Source of the DNA: Candidatus Hodarchaeota archaeon
Lineage (GTDB): Archaea; Asgardarchaeota; Heimdallarchaeia; Hodarchaeales; Hodarchaeaceae
DNA: 6,737 bases
Assembly: GCA_016840305.1 (NCBI GenBank)
Contig: JAEOSP010000039.1
Coordinates: 1 to 6,737, forward strand
Direction of reading: 5' to 3'
Shown: positions 1 to 4,624 of the stretch, piece after piece
How positions within the stretch are numbered: the first letter of the stretch is position 1
How the letters are laid out: each line of letters begins with the position of its first letter
The notes under the pieces: model-generated
What the model was told of the DNA's origin: nothing
Seen by the model: only the letters and a program-made list of their open reading frames with translations
Database searches by the model: none
Program-made: the position numbers and the translations under genes

Positions 1-166
1 GAACGTAGTGGTCAACATCAGACATAATGGATTGATATTTGGGGTAACCAATCAAAGTAGGAAAAACAGAACGAGGTTGATCTTCACCTGCATAACCGTT
101 TTTGCTTAACCCAGTACCATTATCGATAACAAGGGGTTTGCCAGTAATTCCTTCTGCTAGGGACAT
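1..166 (-). CDS. Asgard-type actin, N-terminal part (3' end outside the window)
   Basis: This is the first 55 codons of an actin, read on the minus strand from an ATG at 166-164 and running off the left edge. Actins are ATP-binding proteins that polymerise into cytoskeletal filaments. The peptide contains the phosphate-1 loop of eukaryotic actin: D15-N-G-T-G-L-S-K22-N-G-Y-A-G, matching DNGSGMCKAGFAG, where D15 and K22 correspond to actin D11 and K18. Next comes GEDQPRSVFPTLIGYPKY, matching GDDAPRAVFPSIVGRPRH. This is much closer to eukaryotic actin than to crenactin, MreB or ParM, and points to the Asgard actins (lokiactin group). The stretch after GYPKY, where the DNase-I-binding loop lies, appears about three residues shorter than in eukaryotic actin. 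A GTGAT Shine-Dalgarno-like sequence lies 5 bases before the ATG and supports this start. The gene is transcribed divergently from everything else here. Membership of the actin superfamily is nearly certain. Whether it is a conventional actin or an Arp-like paralogue cannot be decided from 55 residues. Confidence 0.93.
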   Translation of the reverse strand, partial: MSLAEGITGKPLVIDNGTGLSKNGYAGEDQPRSVFPTLIGYPKYQSIMSDVDHYV

Positions 167-171
167 TTTTA

Positions 172-176
172 ATCAC
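172..176 (-). promoter_or_regulatory. Shine-Dalgarno of the actin gene
   Basis: Read on the minus strand this is GTGAT, part of the archaeal GGAGGTGATC consensus. It is separated from the ATG by 5 bases. The polymerase gene at the other end of the window uses the same pentamer at the same spacing, so the site is probably real. Confidence 0.5.
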
Positions 177-260
177 TTATTTTTGTTGAATTGAAATTTT
201 TCTTTTCTGCTATTCGAACCGAGTTGATTGCATCTTTCGTTGTTGAAACAGCCACTTACT

Positions 261-270
261 CTTTAAATAG
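261..270 (-). promoter_or_regulatory. Candidate TATA box for actin (proximal)
   Basis: On the minus strand this reads CTATTTAAAG, a good archaeal TATA-box match. It would place the transcription start near 235-242 and give an untranslated leader of about 70 bases. The purine-rich BRE expected just upstream is not obvious, so this is a sequence match only. Confidence 0.4.
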
Positions 271-281
271 TGAACAGTAAT

Positions 282-305
282 CGTTTCACTCGATTGGATG
301 AAACG
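282..305. repeat. 7-bp inverted repeat in the actin upstream region
   Basis: CGTTTCA (282-288) and TGAAACG (299-305) are exact reverse complements around a 10-base spacer. A further GTTTC at 306-310 makes a second, overlapping palindrome with GAAAC at 300-304, and another TGAAAC occurs at 244-249. The cluster lies between the two candidate actin TATA boxes. It could be an operator for a dimeric regulator, or a hairpin in a long leader. Seven base pairs in AT-rich DNA can arise by chance. Confidence 0.35.
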
Positions 306-309
306 GTTT

Positions 310-335
310 CTGCGGGTTCGTTTAGCACAACGCAG
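310..335. repeat. Short GC-rich inverted repeat next to the previous one
   Basis: CTGCG (310-314) and CGCAG (331-335) can pair as a five-base stem around a 16-base loop. It is one of the few GC-containing stems in this AT-rich spacer. It lies 4 bases beyond the 282-305 repeat, giving two successive potential hairpins. Function unknown. Confidence 0.25.
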
Positions 336-349
336 TAATATAATCCAAT

Positions 350-364
350 ATTTTTATTATAAAG
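350..364 (-). promoter_or_regulatory. Candidate TATA box for actin (distal alternative)
   Basis: The minus strand reads CTTTATAATAAAAAT here, preceded by CGAAC, which partly resembles a BRE. Transcription would start near 325-330. The leader would then be about 160 bases and would include the inverted repeat at 282-305. It is an alternative or additional promoter to the box at 261-270. Confidence 0.25.
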
Positions 365-815
365 GTTCGTATTCGATTCCAAATGATTGTTAAACCTGTT
401 TTGATAGGATTTCTGTTCTGGATTTTTTGAGTAGTTGAAAACCTAGATAGTGAAATTCTAAACTAGACTTTTTGTTGAAGTATCTTAAAGAATGCTTCCG
501 TCTGAGCCTTTTTGCAGGCATGAATGCTTTATCTAGTGAGATTATCCGCACATTCTATTCCATAAGTAAAACACGGATTACAGCCTATACTGGGCAATAT
601 TACAGAATTTACGGCAAATTTGTTGTTAAAATATCAATTTAAGTGACTTATGCCTTCTGATGATATGTTAAGTGAATTTAAATTGAGTTTGCCCTCTTTT
701 ATAGAAAATAATTAGTTTTCTCTTAATAATCTGTCAGGAAATCGATTTTGACTAACAAATTTTGAGTAATTTCATCTCAATAAGTGTAAAATTCTGGAAC
801 TCTGAATTCAAAAAA

Positions 816-824
816 CTATAAAAA
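816..824 (+). promoter_or_regulatory. Candidate TATA box for the membrane-protein gene
   Basis: CTATAAAAA is preceded by an A-rich run (811-815) that could serve as the BRE. It predicts a transcription start near 842-850, about 75 bases before the ATG at 923. The surrounding sequence is very AT-rich, so specificity is limited. Confidence 0.35.
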
Positions 825-922
825 TTCCATACGAGTTATAAGGACTATCACAATCTTTCTTTAGAGGAAAAAATTTCTATTAGTGATTTTAACTTTTCAA
901 TAAATATTATGAGGTTGTCCTT

Positions 923-1918
923 ATGACACAAGAAAAATACCGTTTTGACTTAAGTGATGGATTTGGAAGAGAAGATATTTTAGCTATCTTTACCAGTATC
1001 TGGAACTTTTGCGCATTCATCCTGAAAATAGTATTTTATCCTTACGTTTGGATATTCCGGATGTTTGGAAGATCGATTCGATTCGCTCGAACAAAGAAAT
1101 CACCTGAAAAAGCTCTAGATGCCGATGAAAGAACTTTTATTGAAAGCATTCCAGGATTTTTTGTACTTGTAGGTTTTTTTGGAGGCATATTATTTGCTAT
1201 TCTTATCTGGCTGACTGAATCTGATAGTTTCCGTAATTTTCTGGATAATATTAATCTTTCATCAATTATAGGTGGCATTTTTTGGTTCTTTGATGAAATA
1301 TTATTTGAAGCAATTCTATGGATAATTGGAATTGATGATCGGACTGTTACACCAGTTAAAGATCGTTTTGGATTATTAGATATACTTTTTGATGTAATCT
1401 ACGAAGGAATAATGTTAAAAATCCTCGATTTTGTCTCTCAAAATGCTATAATGACTTTCATTGGCGTTGGAATCATCGGTGTAATTTTAGCAATTCTTTG
1501 GATAATAATTTCGGAGACTGGTATTATTGGTTCATTTATTAGCTTTTTCACTAGAATTTTCAGTTCTGTAGTCGGAGTACCCTCTTCTGCTTGGAATAAA
1601 AGCAATAAAATCTATCGTAGATTTAATCACATTCTTGCTTCAATTGTAATTGGGCAAAACAGACTCGATGAAAGAAATATTAGTTTCCATCGGAAAATTC
1701 TTTTTCTTACATTGGGTTTAGGCCTATATACTCTCATTTTTGGCCTATTTGTTGGAATTACTTTTCCTCAAGCAGATACAACCGCAACTATCCTGTACAT
1801 CTTTTCCGTAATTCTTGGATTAGGAATTGGTGTAGGAATCATTGAAATGTTCCTAATTGTGAGAATACTGGATATAGTTTCACGGAAGAAGTATGTAACT
1901 ATTCGTACTGCAGAATGA
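923..1918 (+). CDS. Polytopic membrane protein of unknown function
   Basis: I do not recognise this 331-residue protein. It begins at an ATG 7 bases after GAGGT (911-915), a good Shine-Dalgarno. Hydrophobic segments are visible at about residues 20-47, 77-97, 115-136, 174-197, 200-218 (shorter, next to the previous one), 258-281 and 287-316. That suggests six or seven membrane passes. A basic stretch (R50-S-I-R-F-A-R-T-K-K59) follows the first helix, and another basic region rich in N, K and R lies at 225-258 before the last two helices; by the positive-inside rule both are probably cytoplasmic. Glycine-rich helices occur near the end (GLGIGVGII at 299-307). No enzymatic, transporter or nucleotide-binding motif was found, and there is no cleavable signal peptide. 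The gene is divergent from actin and ends at a strong terminator, so it is probably transcribed alone. That it is a real gene is well supported; its function is open. Confidence 0.85.
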   Translation: MTQEKYRFDLSDGFGREDILAIFTSIWNFCAFILKIVFYPYVWIFRMFGRSIRFARTKKSPEKALDADERTFIESIPGFFVLVGFFGGILFAILIWLTESDSFRNFLDNINLSSIIGGIFWFFDEILFEAILWIIGIDDRTVTPVKDRFGLLDILFDVIYEGIMLKILDFVSQNAIMTFIGVGIIGVILAILWIIISETGIIGSFISFFTRIFSSVVGVPSSAWNKSNKIYRRFNHILASIVIGQNRLDERNISFHRKILFLTLGLGLYTLIFGLFVGITFPQADTTATILYIFSVILGLGIGVGIIEMFLIVRILDIVSRKKYVTIRTAE

Positions 1919-1942
1919 TCAAAAAATTGTAACAATTGAATT

Positions 1943-1987
1943 GAGGATTTCCTGAAAAAGGAAAATTCCTCTTTCTCTTTTCTTTTT
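1943..1987 (+). terminator. Hairpin terminator after the membrane-protein gene
   Basis: GAGGA (1943-1947) pairs with TCCTC (1967-1971), and TTTCCT (1948-1953) pairs with AGGAAA (1959-1964). This makes an 11-bp stem with a two-base bulge and a GAAAA loop. A pyrimidine tract ending in TTTTT follows directly (about 1972-1987). It begins 25 bases past the stop codon, as expected for a transcription terminator. Archaeal termination depends mainly on the U-rich tract, which is present. Confidence 0.6.
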
Positions 1988-2026
1988 GCCAAAATCTTGA
2001 AAAATGGGGATAGAGAGAAATTGTAT

Positions 2027-2032
2027 AGGTGA
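2027..2032 (+). promoter_or_regulatory. Shine-Dalgarno fixing the start of the gamma-carbonic-anhydrase-like gene
   Basis: AGGTGA lies 4 bases before the ATG at 2037. An in-frame ATG also occurs at 2004, but no such signal precedes it, and the 11 extra residues it would add do not resemble the family. The 2037 start is preferred. Confidence 0.6.
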
Positions 2033-2036
2033 AAGA

Positions 2037-2561
2037 ATGACTCTCTATCAATTCGAAGAGCGTAAACCTATCGTGGGAAATAATTCTTACATCGCTCGCT
2101 CTGCTGAAGTTATTGGTGATGTAATGATAGGTGAAAACTGTTATATAGGGCCAGGAGCGAAATTACGAGGCGATTATGGCTCGATAAAGATAGGAAATAA
2201 TACATCAATACAAGAAAATTGTGTTTTACATGCAGGACCCGATCAAGGGGCGGTCATTGGAAGTAATGTGACTATTGGGCATGGAGCTATTGTACATGGT
2301 TCTATTATTCATAATTTTATTATTGTTGGAATGGGTGCAATAGTTGCTGACCATGCTGAGATCAATGACTGGTGTATAATTGCAGCAGGTGCGTTAGTAA
2401 CAAGTAACACGACTATTGAGAGAGAGTCCTTAGCTGTTGGTGTACCTGCCAAAGTTATCAGAAAAATCACAGATGAAAATCGTAATCTTATTACTTTCTC
2501 AGCGGATCTGTATTCCAATCTAGCCGCTCGTTATCTCAAAGGTTTGCAAGTGATTAAGTAG
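2037..2561 (+). CDS. Gamma-carbonic-anhydrase-like hexapeptide-repeat protein
   Basis: This 174-residue protein has the left-handed beta-helix fold of the gamma-carbonic anhydrase/PaaY/CaiE/YrdA family, whose members bind a metal between subunits of a trimer. Imperfect hexapeptide turns run from about residue 22 to 140 (EVIGDV, MIGENC, YIGPGA, KIGNNT, TIGHGA). The three expected metal ligands are present: H65 in CVLH, and H82 and H87 in GHGAIVHG. The family residues R44 and D46 (LRGD) and Q59 (SIQEN) also match those around the active site of Methanosarcina Cam. GVPAKVIRKI near 135-144, followed by a short C-terminal helix, is typical. There is no signal peptide, so it is cytoplasmic. The acidic loop of Cam is missing, as in the CamH and YrdA subgroups, so carbonic anhydrase activity is possible but not proven; many members have unknown or other activities. 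It lies downstream of a terminator, and no clear TATA box was seen. Confidence 0.88.
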   Translation: MTLYQFEERKPIVGNNSYIARSAEVIGDVMIGENCYIGPGAKLRGDYGSIKIGNNTSIQENCVLHAGPDQGAVIGSNVTIGHGAIVHGSIIHNFIIVGMGAIVADHAEINDWCIIAAGALVTSNTTIERESLAVGVPAKVIRKITDENRNLITFSADLYSNLAARYLKGLQVIK

Positions 2562-2580
2562 TTGAATTTTTATTGCAGTA

Positions 2581-2596
2581 ATATTATAATATAATA
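2581..2596 (+). promoter_or_regulatory. TATA-box region of the MFS-PhoU gene
   Basis: A pure A/T run, ATATTATAATATAATA, lies 20 bases after the carbonic-anhydrase-like stop codon. It predicts transcription starting near 2610-2618. That gives a leader of about 20-40 bases, and suggests the transporter and the polymerase behind it have their own promoter. Confidence 0.5.
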
Positions 2597-2634
2597 CCCA
2601 ATCAATTCGCATTCATATCATTGATCTTGGCTAC

Positions 2635-4608
2635 TTGGAGGAATTAATACTGACGAACATAACCCAGAATGATAATAAAAAATCCGATGAACTCCTTTCA
2701 AACAGGTTTAAGTTGATACTGGGAGTACTCATCGTTGTATTTTTCATTGCTTCTGCTTATGGTGTTCAGCGCACAATTCTATCAACCTATGCTGGTGATA
2801 AGGTAGACGTAACGCTTTGGTTCGAAACTGGAGCCTGGTTGTCCATTGCTTTTACTTTAGCTGGTTTTGGCCTATTTAAAGCAATTACTGGCTTTCTTAC
2901 TGGGCCATCAACAAGTAGATTTGGAATTAGATCAGTAATAATTTTTGGAGCTGGATTATTTACAATCGGTTCTGTTGGTTTATTGTTTTCCCAAGGCGAT
3001 CCTCTGTTTGTAGGCTTCAGTAACTCATTTTTAGGTGCAGGTGAAGGATTACTGTACGCTGGAGCAATGTTATATCTCACAAATATCGGTGAAATCTCAA
3101 AACGAGCTCAATGGCTAGGATTAATGGAACTCGCGGTTTATGCAGGATATTCTGTAGGCGCTCTTCTTTCTGGTTTCTTTACGATGATTAGTGGAATTCT
3201 AGAGACTTCTTTTCTATTTTCAGTTATAATTTCCTCACTTGGATTTTTTCTAGCTCTTTTCACGGTGAGATCTGTATTCTTGTCAGGTTCTCAAATTGAA
3301 TTAGAAAAGATCCGAACAGAAATTCCAGATGAACAGAAGAAAAACATTTTTCAACTTCTTACTCGCCCAACGGTAGTCATTACTTTCTTAAGTGGTCATA
3401 TAAGCAAAATGGCTGATAGTATCATTGTTTTGTACCTACCACTTGTATTAAGCCATGAATTATTTGGATATAGTCTTTCAATAGAAGCGACAGGGGTAAT
3501 TATCTCAAGTTTTACTTTGGCTTGGGCAATCACAATGCCTTTTTCAGGTCGTATAAGCGATTCTATTGGCCGTAAAAAACCAATAGTTTTTGGGTTTTTA
3601 ATTGAAGCAGGTGCATTATTTGGTTTTTCTTGGGGTTTTTCGCCGTTTCCGATACTTTTTCTTTTATCTATCATTGGAGGAATAGGTGTAGGGTTGTATT
3701 ACCCAGTTCTACCGTCCATATCTGTTGATATTACAGATGAGGAACAGAAATCTTATGTAATTGGTTTTTTTAGATCCTTCAAAGATTTAGGATACTTTAC
3801 GGGGCCTTTACTTGCAGGTTTAGTGGCTAGTTTATGGTACAATGATGTGAATTCTAGTCTGGGTGTAATTTTACGTCTTCCATTAACCTTAGCAGGATTC
3901 ATTCTTCTTTTTGCAGGGTTGGGGTTATTTTTCCTTGTTCGAGAAACGCGTCCTGGGTGGGGGCAGTTTGAAACAACTCTATCTCATGCCAAGATTGTTG
4001 AAGAAAGTGTTATTTCTGCCACTAAAGGAATTCTAATCTATTTAGAGCAGGAAACGATTGAGGATACAACTTTTCGTCAGAATCTAGCTAAAAATACATT
4101 ACGTGCAAAGGAATTAGAAGTTGAAGCTGATTCGAAACTTGAAGAAATCGTCGTTAATACATATAAAACTCTTCATAAATCTCCTGATGCAGGGAATTTT
4201 CTCAGAATTGCCAGAAGATTGGATCGTGTCGCAGGTTTGTCCTTGGGGGCGTTATACCGATTGCAAAGAATACCTCACGAAAGTCTCCCTCCGTTAATTC
4301 AGGAAAAACTTCATGATGCAGCTATTGCTCTACGCTCTTTAGTAAGAACAACTGTGGATGTCCTTCAAGTCCTTGAAATTAAAATCGATGCAGTTTCAAC
4401 CGTCTATCATGTAATTAGAGACCGAGAATCAGAGTTGGATTTACTCTACCAAATCATGAACAGACAATTATTCATTTCTGCAAATTATATGGAGTATGGT
4501 ATATGGTTTGAGATAAAGGATGTTATTAATATGATAGAACAAGCTGCAGACTCCGCTGAAGACGCTGCGGAAGTCATTAATATTTTAGCAATCAAGTATA
4601 GAACCTAG
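2635..4608 (+). CDS. MFS transporter fused to a PhoU/DUF47-like C-terminal domain
   Basis: The protein has up to 657 residues, against about 400-450 for a plain MFS carrier. Residues 25-437 form a 12-helix major facilitator. The loop between helices 2 and 3 has a degenerate motif A (GFLTGPSTSRFGIR, 86-99). The equivalent loop in the second half is canonical (G305-R-I-S-D309-S-I-G312-R313-K-K). Helix 12 ends in the usual FFLVRET. Residues about 450-655 are soluble, helical and PhoU/DUF47-like, with ExxxD metal-cluster motifs E495/D499, E598/D602 and E635/D639, the last in IEQAADSAEDAAE. The second expected motif is degenerate (D530-RVA-G534). PhoU proteins sense or regulate phosphate transport, so this domain may gate or regulate the carrier from the cytoplasm. 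The substrate is unknown; phosphate or an organophosphate is inference only. The start is uncertain: TTG at 2635 or, more likely from the ribosome-binding site, CTG at 2650. No in-frame ATG occurs before residue 145. The polymerase gene follows 16 bases later. Confidence 0.9.
   Translation: MEELILTNITQNDNKKSDELLSNRFKLILGVLIVVFFIASAYGVQRTILSTYAGDKVDVTLWFETGAWLSIAFTLAGFGLFKAITGFLTGPSTSRFGIRSVIIFGAGLFTIGSVGLLFSQGDPLFVGFSNSFLGAGEGLLYAGAMLYLTNIGEISKRAQWLGLMELAVYAGYSVGALLSGFFTMISGILETSFLFSVIISSLGFFLALFTVRSVFLSGSQIELEKIRTEIPDEQKKNIFQLLTRPTVVITFLSGHISKMADSIIVLYLPLVLSHELFGYSLSIEATGVIISSFTLAWAITMPFSGRISDSIGRKKPIVFGFLIEAGALFGFSWGFSPFPILFLLSIIGGIGVGLYYPVLPSISVDITDEEQKSYVIGFFRSFKDLGYFTGPLLAGLVASLWYNDVNSSLGVILRLPLTLAGFILLFAGLGLFFLVRETRPGWGQFETTLSHAKIVEESVISATKGILIYLEQETIEDTTFRQNLAKNTLRAKELEVEADSKLEEIVVNTYKTLHKSPDAGNFLRIARRLDRVAGLSLGALYRLQRIPHESLPPLIQEKLHDAAIALRSLVRTTVDVLQVLEIKIDAVSTVYHVIRDRESELDLLYQIMNRQLFISANYMEYGIWFEIKDVINMIEQAADSAEDAAEVINILAIKYRT
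2637..2641 (+). promoter_or_regulatory. Shine-Dalgarno that calls the MFS start codon into question
   Basis: GGAGG is the strongest ribosome-binding match in the window, yet it overlaps the TTG at 2635, so it cannot serve that codon. Lined up with the other genes, where the GTGAT register ends 3-5 bases before the start, it points to 2649-2651. The in-frame codon there is CTG at 2650. Confidence 0.5.
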
Positions 4609-4614
4609 ACAATC

Positions 4615-4619
4615 GTGAT
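4615..4619 (+). promoter_or_regulatory. Shine-Dalgarno fixing the polymerase start
   Basis: GTGAT is followed by 5 bases and then TTG at 4625, the same arrangement as at the actin gene. It favours TTG 4625 over GTG 4646 or ATG 4670 as the start. Confidence 0.5.
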
Positions 4620-4624
4620 GAATT

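Larger units (their letters stand above)
167..922. other. Long divergent intergenic region with no convincing gene
   Basis: About 756 bases separate the start of actin from the start of the membrane-protein gene, much more than the gaps between the other genes (16 to about 120 bases). It must hold promoters for both directions. Candidate TATA boxes, two small inverted repeats and a 10-base palindrome (AATTTAAATT, 675-684) are visible. The longest small reading frame I noticed on the plus strand opens after a stop at 451 and ends at 642; its only ATG, at 520, gives 40 codons with no ribosome-binding site, and I do not call it. No tRNA-like arm pairing was found. The rest appears to be unconstrained AT-rich sequence, although an unrecognised small RNA cannot be ruled out. 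Confidence 0.7.

Noticed and set aside
205..230. GGTTCGAAT on the minus strand, resembling a tRNA T-loop.
   Set aside because: The flanking bases cannot form the five-pair T stem, and no acceptor stem or anticodon arm is present around it.
363..385. TTCGATTCC on the plus strand, another T-loop-like string.
   Set aside because: No pairing stem on either side and no other tRNA parts.
454..642. Open frame on the plus strand after a stop at 451, with an ATG at 520 giving 40 codons (or a TTG at 472 giving 56).
   Set aside because: No Shine-Dalgarno before either codon, no recognisable composition or motif, and such a length occurs by chance in AT-rich DNA.
656..664. CTGATGA, resembling overlapping D and C boxes of an archaeal C/D guide RNA.
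   Set aside because: The boxes overlap, and no second pair of boxes lies at the roughly 12-base spacing such RNAs need.
675..684. AATTTAAATT palindrome as a promoter or operator.
   Set aside because: It resembles a TATA box on both strands, but lies about 240 bases from one gene and 510 from the other, and AT palindromes are expected by chance here.
2004..2036. Upstream in-frame ATG for the gamma-carbonic-anhydrase-like gene, adding 11 residues.
   Set aside because: The AGGTGA at 2027-2032 fits the ATG at 2037, and the extra residues do not look like the family N-terminus.
2562..2580. Short T5 run (2567-2571) after the carbonic-anhydrase-like gene as a terminator.
   Set aside because: Five T residues with no hairpin is too weak to call in this composition.
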